Assembly: GCF_029603155.1 (NCBI RefSeq) | Contig: NZ_JAPMUA010000001.1 | Span: 496,001-560,000 of the forward strand | Source of the DNA: Galbibacter pacificus | GTDB taxonomy: Bacteria > Bacteroidota > Bacteroidia > Flavobacteriales > Flavobacteriaceae | Reading direction: 5' to 3' | Length of the DNA: 64,000 bases | Shown here: positions 9,201 to 17,231 of the stretch, piece by piece | Position numbering within the stretch: the first letter of the stretch is position 1 | Layout: each line of letters starts with the position of its first letter | The notes under the pieces: generated by a model | Database searches by the model: none | Told to the model about the DNA's origin: nothing | The model's input: the letters and a program-made list of their open reading frames with translations, nothing else | Program-made: the position numbers and the translations under genes

Positions 9201-9689
9201 ATGAGAAATTTGAATGATATAAGAAAACCTTATAAAGGATTCCATACCAATAATCTGCTAATGCTTTCATTCTTGATGGGAACACTGGATATTTTGGCGG
9301 CTGTTTTATTAACGCTGTATTATGGTGGAGACCCCATAAAAATGCTCGGTTATATTGCAAGTGGCGCCTTAGGCACGAAAGCTTTATCGGGAGCTTTATA
9401 TTATGTAGTTATCGGGTTGTTCTTTCACTATGGAATTGCCTTTGTATGGACCGTGATTTTTATGTGGGGATATAAAAAAGTTCCATTTCTGTCACAACAC
9501 AGAATTTTAACGGGCATGGCATACGGACTTATTATTTGGTCGGTAATGGACCTTATAATTATACCTTTATCATTAATCACCCCAGGTCCGTTTAATATTG
9601 CCCGCGCCATAACCGGAGCCTTAATACTTATATTGGCCATAGGGCTGCCACTTTCCTTTATAACAAAAAACAAATTTCCAAAGGGTTAA
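9201..9689 (+). CDS. Conserved-type membrane protein of unknown function
   Basis: A 162-residue protein with four predicted membrane segments (about 20-42, 63-88, 108-127 and 132-155). The FHTNNLLMLSFLMGTLDILAA opening and the IWSVMDLIIIPLSL and ITGALILILAIGLPL segments recall YagU/DUF1440-like proteins, but I do not recognise the family with certainty. It lies 44 bases after the DUF1772-like gene and could be co-transcribed with it. Confidence 0.6.
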   Translation: MRNLNDIRKPYKGFHTNNLLMLSFLMGTLDILAAVLLTLYYGGDPIKMLGYIASGALGTKALSGALYYVVIGLFFHYGIAFVWTVIFMWGYKKVPFLSQHRILTGMAYGLIIWSVMDLIIIPLSLITPGPFNIARAITGALILILAIGLPLSFITKNKFPKG

Positions 9690-9788
9690 AGCCAATGTTA
9701 CTAAAAAGTTGACCTATTTGGTTTAAGATGACGCAATTGACCCTTTTATTGTGCGTAATCGCAACCCTTTAATTCCATGAATCCGTCT

Positions 9789-9796
9789 TAATTTTG
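9789..9796 (+). promoter_or_regulatory. Candidate -7 box for the SRPBCC gene
   Basis: TAATTTTG fits TAnnTTTG and is 37 bases upstream of the ATG at 9834. No clear -33 element is seen. Confidence 0.4.
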
Positions 9797-9833
9797 GAAT
9801 ATAAAACAAGTCGAATTTAAAAATTAAACAATC

Positions 9834-10283
9834 ATGTCAAAAAACACTGTAACATTACACCGTATTCTGGCCACTTCGCCAGCGAAAGTTTTTCGTGCAT
9901 TTTCCAATGAAGATGCCTATGCATCATGGCTTCCTCCTTATGGTTTTGTCTGTAAGGTCCACCAAATGGAATTCAAGGAGAAGGGCAGCTATAAAATGTC
10001 TTTTACAAATTTTTCAACTGGTAATGGACATTCATTTGGGGGAGAATTTATAGAAATAAAAGAAGCAACACTGATTAAATATACGGATAGGTTTGATGAC
10101 CCCAATTTACCAGGGGAAATGATCACTACCGTGCGGCTATCAAAAGTTTTATGCGGAACAGAACTGCACATTACACAAGAAGGTATTCCCGATGCCATTC
10201 CAGTGGAGATGTGTTATTTAGGCTGGCAGGAATCACTGGAGAAATTGAAAAAATTAGTAGAACCAGAAATACCAGACGCATAG
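9834..10283 (+). CDS. SRPBCC (AHSA1/START-like) domain protein
   Basis: This 149-residue protein has the START/Bet v1-like helix-grip fold typical of the AHSA1 group. The N-terminal HRILATSPAKVFRAFSNEDAYASWLPP matches the usual ligand-pocket helix, and the C-terminal GWQESLEKLKKLVEP matches the final long helix. Such proteins bind hydrophobic ligands, but most have no known function. A possible own promoter lies 37 bases upstream, so it may be transcribed alone. Confidence 0.85.
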   Translation: MSKNTVTLHRILATSPAKVFRAFSNEDAYASWLPPYGFVCKVHQMEFKEKGSYKMSFTNFSTGNGHSFGGEFIEIKEATLIKYTDRFDDPNLPGEMITTVRLSKVLCGTELHITQEGIPDAIPVEMCYLGWQESLEKLKKLVEPEIPDA

Positions 10284-10417
10284 AGCGGGGATGATGAATA
10301 ATCATACTTCATTAAATAATACATCCAAATCCAATACGGTTAGGTAGGAAAGATAGTTCGAGTATTGGGCAAATTATTAAGCAAAAGTAACATGAAACAA
10401 TTAAAACAAGGAAAACA

Positions 10418-10834
10418 ATGAAAACTCAGGTGATAGAAAACAAGAATAATAAAAGCATTCATACAAAAAATAAAATAGTCTTTTGGATAGCTACAAGCAT
10501 TATATTTTTATGGGAAGGATTAATGCCATTGGGCACGCTCTTGTTTGCCCATGAATATTTTAACGCTGGTACCAAACCATTGGGCTATCCCGATTATTTT
10601 GCCTATTCACTAATTGTTTGCAAAATTATAGGGGCAACTGCCTTAATGTTGCCAAAACTGCCCATAAAGCTTAGGGAATGGGCATACGCAGGACTGACGT
10701 TTAATCTAGTTTTTGCGGTCATTAGCCATCTAGTGGTAGACAAAAACATCGGTTATATTTTAATGCCTGTTGTAATTGGGGTAATACTTTCAGTATCTTA
10801 TTATCAAAACCAAAAAATTCAAAACAATGGCTAA
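10418..10834 (+). CDS. DoxX-like family membrane protein
   Basis: A 138-residue inner-membrane protein with four hydrophobic segments (about 22-42, 62-82, 90-106 and 112-130) and the DoxX-like pattern FLWEGLMP...YFAYSLIVCKIIGATALMLPKLP...KEW-type loop...YAGLTFNLVFAVISH. DoxX-like proteins are widespread and their function is mostly unknown. Its last 8 bases overlap the next gene, indicating translational coupling. Confidence 0.8.
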   Translation: MKTQVIENKNNKSIHTKNKIVFWIATSIIFLWEGLMPLGTLLFAHEYFNAGTKPLGYPDYFAYSLIVCKIIGATALMLPKLPIKLREWAYAGLTFNLVFAVISHLVVDKNIGYILMPVVIGVILSVSYYQNQKIQNNG

Positions 10835-11186
10835 AACTAACTACCAAACAATTGATGAATACCACAGCACATTCACTGGAGATGTTCTTAAAAGAATGCA
10901 GCGCATCCGGGAATTGGTGCATAAAGTTGCACCCGAGGCCAAAGAAGTGATAAGTTATCAAATACCCGCCTTTAAGATAGACGACAAGTATTATTTAATT
11001 TATTATTGCGCATTTAAAAATCATTTAACGCTTTCCAGTCCATGGTCGGAGGCTATTTTAAAGAAATTTGAAGCAGATTTAAAAGGAATGAAAGTATCAA
11101 AATCTGCAATACAATTTCCACATAATATGGAATTACCGCTCGATTTAATAGAAAGAATTTTGAGATTTAGAAAGACCGAGATTTAG
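10827..11186 (+). CDS. DUF1801 / YdhG-like (iron chaperone-like) protein
   Basis: This 119-residue cytoplasmic protein matches the DUF1801 family: TIDEYHSTFTGDVLKRMQRIRELVHKVAPEAKEVISYQIPAFK at the N-terminus and YCAFKNHLTLSS in the middle. Bacillus YdhG/frataxin-like members have been linked to iron handling, but most are uncharacterised. It starts within the last codons of the DoxX-like gene (8-base overlap), so the two are probably made together. Confidence 0.82.
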   Translation: MAKTNYQTIDEYHSTFTGDVLKRMQRIRELVHKVAPEAKEVISYQIPAFKIDDKYYLIYYCAFKNHLTLSSPWSEAILKKFEADLKGMKVSKSAIQFPHNMELPLDLIERILRFRKTEI

Positions 11187-11328
11187 GCCACTGTTCAAAG
11201 ATCATCTTTTTCTTCATTTGGGTTTAATGAAAAAAATAAAACCATCAGCATAAAGTATTAACTTTAGTTTACAAATGAAAAACGAAGGAAGGTTTTAAGC
11301 ATATTTACTAATTAATTACACCAATTCT

Positions 11329-11781
11329 ATGGTAAAAAGTAAATTATTAAGAATGGATAACGTAGGCATCGTGGTAGAATCTCTCGAGGATGCCATCACT
11401 TTTTTTACCGAAATGGGTCTAAAATTGGAAGGGCGGGCCACAATTGAAGGAGAATGGGCGGGGCGAGTTACCGGATTGGGCGATCAACGAGTGGAGATTG
11501 CCATGATGGTTACTCCCGACGGCCATAGTAGACTTGAACTTTCACGATTTCTTACCCCGCCAATTGAATCAGACCAGAGGACAGCCCCTGTAAACGCTTT
11601 GGGTTATTTACGGGCTATGTTTACCGTGCAAAATATAGATAATACGCTCGAAAGGCTCTATAAGTTGGGGGCAGAACTTGTAGGAGAAGTTGTCCAGTAT
11701 CAGGACTCCTATAAGCTTTGCTATATCCGTGGTCCAGAAGGGCTTCTTATTGGCTTGGCAGAAGAGCTGGGCAATATATGA
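11329..11781 (+). CDS. VOC-superfamily (glyoxalase/bleomycin-resistance-like) protein
   Basis: A 150-residue protein with the two beta-alpha-beta-beta-beta repeats of the vicinal oxygen chelate fold. Repeat 1 contains MDNVGIVVESLEDAITFFTEMGL and RLELSRF; repeat 2 contains MFTVQNIDNTLERLYKLGAELVGE and YIRGPEGLLIGLAEEL. Glu residues at the ends of the strands could be metal ligands. Family members include glyoxalases, dioxygenases and drug-binding proteins; the activity here is unknown. It appears to be a single gene. Confidence 0.85.
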   Translation: MVKSKLLRMDNVGIVVESLEDAITFFTEMGLKLEGRATIEGEWAGRVTGLGDQRVEIAMMVTPDGHSRLELSRFLTPPIESDQRTAPVNALGYLRAMFTVQNIDNTLERLYKLGAELVGEVVQYQDSYKLCYIRGPEGLLIGLAEELGNI

Positions 11782-11945
11782 ATTTTGCCCATGGCCGGTT
11801 ATCTAGCCCATAGTTCATTCCATTAGATTGTCTCAAACCTATGCTTTTTAAAATGGATTATGTATCTTGGAACATGAAACATCCTTCAAGATATACACCG
11901 CACCCTACACAAAACGTTGTAGAATATCAGTATAAGAACTTAATT

Positions 11946-13079
11946 ATGAGATTGTTATTTGCTTTTGTTAGTTGTCTTTTTTTTGATACATTATCTTTAG
12001 CGCAAGAAAGCGGTACCCATATCAACATTGGGGTTAATCATGTAATTAAGTCTTCCATATTAAAAGAAGATAGGGTAATTCAGATTTATACGCCTGATGG
12101 ATATTCAGGCTCAAAACAAAAATATCCCGTGCTTTATATCCTGGACGGACAATGGTATTTTTTAAGCGGTGTGGCAATTCAAAAAGCCTTTCATAATAGC
12201 CCCCGTGCTATTCCGGAAATGATTGTAGTAGGCATCAATACTAGTAATCCATTAAGAAGAAAGCTGTTTGGAACTGAAAGCGAAAAATTTACTGATTTTT
12301 TAATGAATGAAGTCATTTATTACATAGAGTCCAATTATAGGATAAATGAAGAACGTGTCATTTTTGGGTGGGAAGATGCTGCATATTACATAAGCGGATT
12401 AATTTTGGAAAAGGGGAATGTTTTTGATGGAGCCATTATTTCTGATGGCGGATATGCTACTGAAGACCAAGTCAATGGGTTTGCTTCAAAGAAAGATGTT
12501 TATCTATTTATGGCTAACTCCAAAAAAGATATATATTATATCGATTCAACGGAAGCATTTCATGAAATATTGAAAGAGGCCAGCCCCGAGCGTCTTATTT
12601 GGAAATATGATTTATTTAATGATGAGGTGCATGAATCCCTGGCACATTTGGCAATCTATAAAGGATTGAAATACTATTATTATAATTATAACTCACCGGT
12701 TTTTAAAAGTATACAGGAGTACGTCGACTTAGGCGGAATGGATTATTTGACTGCCTATTTTAAAAAACGGGCAAAACGATTTGACTTTGATGATCAAATA
12801 GATAATGATACAAAAAATATGCTCATCTGGTTGGCATGGAAAAGGAACAATTTCGAATACTTCAATTTTTTCATGACCAAATTTGAAGATGTTTTAGCCA
12901 CCCAAAGATATGCTTCAGCATATTGGCAAAATCGTCTTGGCCAGTTTTACTTAAAACATAATGATTATGAAAATGCCATTAAATATTTCAATGCCGGACT
13001 AACCAGGTATCCCAACTCAAAATTTGAAGAACAAATGCAAAAAGGCCTTACGGTTGCTAAGGACAAAAAAATTAATTAA
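11946..13079 (+). CDS. Secreted esterase-D-fold protein lacking the nucleophilic serine, with C-terminal TPR
   Basis: This 377-residue protein has a signal peptide (residues 1-19, cleavage near SLAQ) followed by an alpha/beta-hydrolase domain of the esterase-D/enterochelin-esterase type: IYTPDGY, YPVLYILDGQ, IVVGINTSNPLRR. The nucleophile elbow, normally GHSxGG, reads GWEDAA at 141-146, so Glu143 sits where Ser is expected; the late HESLAHLAIYKGLKYY block keeps the usual His. A TPR-like helix pair follows (about 330-370). I start at the ATG at 11946 because it begins directly with the signal peptide; an in-frame ATG at 11841 would add 35 unlikely residues. It may be a non-catalytic binding protein. 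The family call is firm and inactivity is inferred. Confidence 0.8.
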   Translation: MRLLFAFVSCLFFDTLSLAQESGTHINIGVNHVIKSSILKEDRVIQIYTPDGYSGSKQKYPVLYILDGQWYFLSGVAIQKAFHNSPRAIPEMIVVGINTSNPLRRKLFGTESEKFTDFLMNEVIYYIESNYRINEERVIFGWEDAAYYISGLILEKGNVFDGAIISDGGYATEDQVNGFASKKDVYLFMANSKKDIYYIDSTEAFHEILKEASPERLIWKYDLFNDEVHESLAHLAIYKGLKYYYYNYNSPVFKSIQEYVDLGGMDYLTAYFKKRAKRFDFDDQIDNDTKNMLIWLAWKRNNFEYFNFFMTKFEDVLATQRYASAYWQNRLGQFYLKHNDYENAIKYFNAGLTRYPNSKFEEQMQKGLTVAKDKKIN

Positions 13080-13235
13080 AATGAAATACTCCAAGCCTTA
13101 TCGGTTATAGAAAAAATGCATGCAAGCCCGTGCTTTATACTAAAAATCAAACTATTTTAAAAGCGGAACGGATTTTGAAATAGGCTGGTTACACAATTAA
13201 CAATCCAGTAATAGAACAGGAAAAAGAAGCAGAAG

Positions 13236-13979
13236 ATGGAATTTAACCCAAACAACCCTATTGTTAAACTTTGCATCCAGGCCATGGAAATGGAAGGAAA
13301 AGGCAAAACTGAAGAAGCATACAGCTTATTTCTTCAAGCTTGGAATGAAGCAACAAATGATTTTGAAAAATTTCTTGCCGCTCATTATATGTCCCGGTAT
13401 CAAAAAAATAGTTCCGATAACTTGAAGTGGCTCGAAACGGCCTTACAATTCGCCTTAAAAATAAATAATGCATCTGTTCAGAGTGCTTTTCCAGCGCTTT
13501 ATATAAATATAGCCAAATGCTACGAAGATTTAAAAGATCCCGATAATGCAAAAAAGAACTACGAATTAGCTATTTCATATAAAAATAACCCTATCGACAA
13601 AGGCCCTTTTTATCATGGAACAAAAGCAGCTTTGCAAACAGGAGATCTATTAATGGCTGGAGGGAGTTCCAACTACAAGCCAGACCTTAAAATGAATCAC
13701 ATTTACTTTACGGCCCTGGTTAACGGTGCAGGACTTGCAGCCGCATTGGCAAAAGGCGCCGGACGTGAACGGGTTTATACTGTTGAACCGACCGGCAGTT
13801 TTGAAAACGACCCGAACGTTACGGATAAAAAATTTCCCGGCAATCCAACGCGGTCATATCGCTCTACGGACCCACTTAAAATTGTTGGCGAAGTAACTAA
13901 TTGGGTAAAACAAACCCCTGAGGAACTTCAAAACTGGCAAAAAAAATTGGCTAATTCTAAGCGAGATATCATCAATTAA
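13236..13979 (+). CDS. arr: Rifampin ADP-ribosyltransferase (Arr) fused to an N-terminal TPR-like domain
   Basis: A 247-residue two-domain protein. Residues 1-120 are helical with tetratricopeptide-like periodicity (KTEEAYSLFLQAWNEA; DLKDPDNAKKNYELAISYK). Residues about 122-247 are a complete Arr domain: FYHGTKAAL, HIYFTALVNGAGLAAALAKG, RVYTVEPTGSFENDPN, KFPGNPTRSYRS. The His, Tyr and acidic residues of the Arr active site are present. Arr enzymes transfer ADP-ribose from NAD+ to rifamycins and inactivate them. Classical Arr is about 140 residues, so the TPR-like half is extra. Context gives no clue to a native target. The domain call is strong; resistance in the host is inferred. Confidence 0.9.
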   Translation: MEFNPNNPIVKLCIQAMEMEGKGKTEEAYSLFLQAWNEATNDFEKFLAAHYMSRYQKNSSDNLKWLETALQFALKINNASVQSAFPALYINIAKCYEDLKDPDNAKKNYELAISYKNNPIDKGPFYHGTKAALQTGDLLMAGGSSNYKPDLKMNHIYFTALVNGAGLAAALAKGAGRERVYTVEPTGSFENDPNVTDKKFPGNPTRSYRSTDPLKIVGEVTNWVKQTPEELQNWQKKLANSKRDIIN

Positions 13980-14104
13980 TCTCCGAACGATTTTTTTGAT
14001 ATTTATTTATAGTTGAGCCATCTTTTTTATAATTGGTACTTATTTATAAGCAAGCTATTAGTATCTTTATAATCTTAAGATGCATTAAAATTTAAAATTT
14101 TCTT

Positions 14105-14977
14105 ATGAACAGAAGGAATTTTGTTAAGCAGACAGGCCTGCTTACGGCCGGTGCCATGGCCTTAAGCCATACCAATTTAATGGCACATGTTTTAAACAGC
14201 AGATCAATCAATCCGTTCGGGGTACAATTGTATAGCGTTCGGGATGTTTTGCCAAAGGATCCCAAAATGGTTATGAGGCAATTGGCAAAAATGGGATACA
14301 GGCAATTTGAGAGCTATAGCGGTCCGGAAGGATTTTTGTGGGGGCTTTCACCAAAAGAGATGCGATCATTTTTAAATGATATAGGGGTAAATATGGTAAG
14401 CACCCATTTTAATTATATGGAAGTTGCCAACAAACCGGATAAGTTGAAAAAAAATATTGAAATGGCCCAAGAAGCAGGCCTAAAGTATTTATTGTGCCCA
14501 TATATAGGTGCACAGAAAACTTGGGATGATTGGAAAAGGATTGCCGAACAATTGAATAAAGTTGGTGAACAGGTAAATGAAAGCGGACTGAAATTCGGGT
14601 ACCATAACCACGATTACTCATTCAAACCACTGGAGGGGGAGCTGCCCCAAGACTATTTAATTGAAAACACGGACCCCGAGTTTGTTATGTTCGAATTAGA
14701 CCTCTGCTGGATCGATGTAGCAGGTGTGGATACAGCATTACATTTGCAAAAATATGGGAACCGATATGAATTATGTCATATAAAAGATTACACAATAATA
14801 AACGGTAAGCCTCATCAAAATGATCTGGGCCAAGGGAATGTTGATATTAAAAAAACGCTCAAAGCAGCCTTGGAAAGTAATATCAGGTATTTTATTGTAG
14901 AACAGGAGGAATATCCAAAAACGTCGCTGGAAAGCCTGGCATATGATGCAACTTATATGAAGGAACTTCAACTGTAA
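14105..14977 (+). CDS. Tat-exported sugar phosphate isomerase/epimerase-like TIM-barrel protein
   Basis: A 290-residue protein of the xylose-isomerase-like TIM-barrel family. It opens with a twin-arginine signal (NRRNFVKQTG, then a hydrophobic stretch to about residue 27), so it is exported folded. Barrel features include FGVQLYSVRD, MVSTHFNY, FGYHNHDYSF near residue 160, FELDLCWIDVAG, and ELCHIKDY with metal-ligand-like Glu, His and Asp. Exported members of this family are common in Bacteroidota, often beside sugar dehydrogenases, but the substrate is usually unknown. It seems monocistronic: a terminator follows at 15051-15085 before the ECF sigma gene. Confidence 0.85.
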   Translation: MNRRNFVKQTGLLTAGAMALSHTNLMAHVLNSRSINPFGVQLYSVRDVLPKDPKMVMRQLAKMGYRQFESYSGPEGFLWGLSPKEMRSFLNDIGVNMVSTHFNYMEVANKPDKLKKNIEMAQEAGLKYLLCPYIGAQKTWDDWKRIAEQLNKVGEQVNESGLKFGYHNHDYSFKPLEGELPQDYLIENTDPEFVMFELDLCWIDVAGVDTALHLQKYGNRYELCHIKDYTIINGKPHQNDLGQGNVDIKKTLKAALESNIRYFIVEQEEYPKTSLESLAYDATYMKELQL

Positions 14978-15284
14978 AGAACTTTTATGTTTCATAAAGA
15001 CGGGTTGATTGTTTTACTTCAATACTTGTGAAAAAATAATATAGCCAAAGAGGTTATTCCATATATGATGGGATAGCCTTTTTTATAAAACAAACATATC
15101 TGAAACACTTAATGTCCCTAACTTTTTACCCCTGGAAATTTATAGGGATGGTTTTTTTATATTTTGTGAACATGATCATGTAATTTATAATGGTAATATG
15201 GTATTATTATAAGAGGTTTTTTCATAGAAACATATTTTTTGTATAAATTTATTGCGATTTATATAAAAATAAAAGGTTGTTGCA
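14978..15284. other. Spacer holding a terminator and the ECF sigma control region
   Basis: No gene is seen here. It contains the terminator of the preceding gene, a perfect 12-bp palindrome (ACATGATCATGT, 15170-15181) about 104 bases before the sigma gene, and AT-rich DNA. No TAnnTTTG box was found. Confidence 0.6.
15051..15085 (+). terminator. Intrinsic terminator after the isomerase-like gene
   Basis: An 11-bp stem (15051-15061 with 15069-15079, two G-T pairs, 7-base loop) is followed by TTTTTT. It separates the isomerase-like gene from the ECF sigma operon. Confidence 0.8.
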
Positions 15285-15845
15285 TTGGAAAAAGCAAATC
15301 TAAACATACATAAAACTTCAGCAGATAGTGATAACGACAGTTTATTTGATCATGTTTTCCGATTGTACTATGATAAATTGCTCCATATTGCTCTGGGATA
15401 TTTGAATTGTAAGGAAGATGCCGAAGAGATCGTGCAGAACACCTTTTTAAAGTTATGGGAACGTCGGAAACAAATTGACAAAATAGCAAACCTGAACAAT
15501 TATCTTTATACGCTAACAAAAAATGGTTGTCTGGATCTTGTAAAGCACCAGAAAATTAAAATAGGGTATTCCAGACAACATCAAACCATGCAACAGGAGT
15601 TCATCAACGATCAGGCAGCTTCGCTACTTATTGAAAATGAACTTAAAAGTAAAATAGATCAAAGCATAGAGCTTCTTCCGGAAAAATGTAGGCAAGTGTT
15701 CTTGAAAAGTAGGGTTGAAGGGTTGAAAAGAAATGAAATTGCAACCGTTTTAAATATTTCCCCAAGGACCGTAGATAACCATATAGCGAATGCCCTTAAA
15801 CATATGAAATTTCATTTAAGGGACTTTATATCCTTTCTTTTTTAA
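15285..15845 (+). CDS. ECF-type RNA polymerase sigma-70 factor (FecI-like)
   Basis: A 186-residue extracytoplasmic-function sigma factor. Region 2 is seen at about 20-85 (FDHVFRLYYDKLLHIALGYLNCKEDAEEIVQNTFLKLWERR, NLNNYLYTLTKN) and region 4 at about 125-178 (LPEKCRQVFLKSRVEGLKRNEIATVLNISPRTVDNHI). The start must be the TTG at 15285: an in-frame stop lies at 15270, AAGG sits 9-12 bases upstream, and no Met occurs before region 2 is over. It is followed by fecR and an STN-type susC, so it should be released by FecR when the transporter binds its ligand and then transcribe this sulfatase locus. Confidence 0.92.
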   Translation: MEKANLNIHKTSADSDNDSLFDHVFRLYYDKLLHIALGYLNCKEDAEEIVQNTFLKLWERRKQIDKIANLNNYLYTLTKNGCLDLVKHQKIKIGYSRQHQTMQQEFINDQAASLLIENELKSKIDQSIELLPEKCRQVFLKSRVEGLKRNEIATVLNISPRTVDNHIANALKHMKFHLRDFISFLF

Positions 15846-15915
15846 TTTTTTAGAATTCTTTTTTAGGTAATCTTAACTTTTGAATCGTCTATATAATACT
15901 AAGGCATAGAATGGC

Positions 15916-17061
15916 ATGGACGATTTAATATGGAAATACGTTAAGGGGGAGACCAATACACTCGAGTCGGAGCAGGTGGAAAACTGGATCAATGCCTCTG
16001 AAGGGCACCGCAAAAAATATCATTTGATAAAGGCAAAGTATGTATTGGGGACATTTGATGTAACCCAGGGCAATATCGATGTCGAAGCTAGGTTGACGAG
16101 TTTTAAAACTATGGCAACTAAACAACCAGTTCCATCTCTTAAGCCTTTGTTTAGGTATGCTGCGGTCTTTATTGTATTAATTGGTCTTGGTACGCTGTTT
16201 TTACTGATGAAGGGCGGCGATGTCAATATGACCGCACCTGATAATGCAATAGTGCTTGAGATGGAAGATGGCAGTACAAGGGTAGTAACGGAAAATAATA
16301 AAGAAATTCTTAGAAATAAACAGGGTGAGGTAATTGGGGTACAACAAGAAAACGAACTGGTTTATACGAAGAAGGAAACAGCCGTCGGTACTGATCAGGT
16401 AAACTATAATACCCTTAAAGTCCCTTATGGGAAACGTTTTAATATAACATTATCAGACGGATCCAAGGTATATTTAAATTCAGGGACCTCCATGAGGTAC
16501 CCGACTCAATTTTCCAATAAGGGGAACAGGGAGGTATATTTACAGGGGGAGGCTTTTTTTGAAGTAGCCAAGGATTCTAAACATCCATTTATAGTATCCT
16601 CTAACAATCTGAATGTTCGGGTTTTGGGAACTAAGTTCAATGTGTCCTCTTATGAAGAAGATAGTTCTGTGCAAACAGTTCTGGTAGAAGGCGAGGTAAG
16701 CTTGTATAATAGTAACGATAGTTACGATACTTCCAAAAAAACATACCTAACACCGGGACATAAGGCAATATGGGATAAAAAGCAACATGATATACAAGTT
16801 GAACAGGCCGATGTGTCCATATATACTTCTTGGATGGACGGTCAAATGGTTTATAGACATATGGCCCTTAAAAATATTTTGAAAAAGCTGGAGCGCCAAT
16901 ACAATGTAACGATTGAAAAGCCTTCCGATTCCTTGGGGAATCAAAAGTTTACTGCCACTTTTGACGGTACACAGTCGATTTATGAAGTATTGAAGACCTT
17001 TAAGAAGCACTATGGAATACAATATCGTATGGAAGGAGGAAAATTTATCATTAATAAATAA
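15916..17061 (+). CDS. FecR-family anti-sigma factor
   Basis: A 381-residue single-pass inner-membrane regulator. The N-terminal ~75 residues form the cytoplasmic sigma-binding part (LIWKYVKGE...VENWINASEGHRKKYHLIKAKY). One membrane segment lies near residues 78-96. The periplasmic FecR domain follows (LKVPYGKRFNITLSDGSKVYLNSGTSMRYP, REVYLQGEAFFEVAKDSKHPFIV, VRVLGTKFNVSSY), and a C-terminal STN-like domain (LKNILKKLERQYNVTIEKP) should contact the transporter's signalling domain. It starts 70 bases after the sigma gene and precedes susC. The trio is the standard trans-envelope signalling set of Bacteroidota. Confidence 0.93.
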   Translation: MDDLIWKYVKGETNTLESEQVENWINASEGHRKKYHLIKAKYVLGTFDVTQGNIDVEARLTSFKTMATKQPVPSLKPLFRYAAVFIVLIGLGTLFLLMKGGDVNMTAPDNAIVLEMEDGSTRVVTENNKEILRNKQGEVIGVQQENELVYTKKETAVGTDQVNYNTLKVPYGKRFNITLSDGSKVYLNSGTSMRYPTQFSNKGNREVYLQGEAFFEVAKDSKHPFIVSSNNLNVRVLGTKFNVSSYEEDSSVQTVLVEGEVSLYNSNDSYDTSKKTYLTPGHKAIWDKKQHDIQVEQADVSIYTSWMDGQMVYRHMALKNILKKLERQYNVTIEKPSDSLGNQKFTATFDGTQSIYEVLKTFKKHYGIQYRMEGGKFIINK

Positions 17062-17155
17062 ATATCAATTAACCTTTAAATAAAAATACAATGGATACAA
17101 ACTAACTTTAAAAAGATCAAAAAACACTCACAACGATAGTTACTTCTATAAAAGA

Positions 17156-17187
17156 AAATCGGAAAATGCGGCAACATTTCCCGATTT
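17156..17187 (-). terminator. Leader hairpin upstream of susC; reads as an intrinsic terminator on the minus strand
   Basis: A 13-bp stem with one mismatch (17156-17168 and 17175-17187) lies 44 bases before the susC ATG. On the minus strand it is followed by a U-rich tract (TTTTCTTTT). On the plus strand no T-run follows. A second hairpin in the same position precedes the other ECF-linked susC. Confidence 0.5.
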
Positions 17188-17231
17188 AGAAGTGATTAAA
17201 TTTTATTAACCACAAACAGATTTATAAAAGT

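Noticed and set aside
7605..13979. Integron-like gene-cassette array
   Set aside because: Gene content is suggestive, but spacers show no repeated attC-type inverted elements and no integrase gene is present, so it is not annotated as such.
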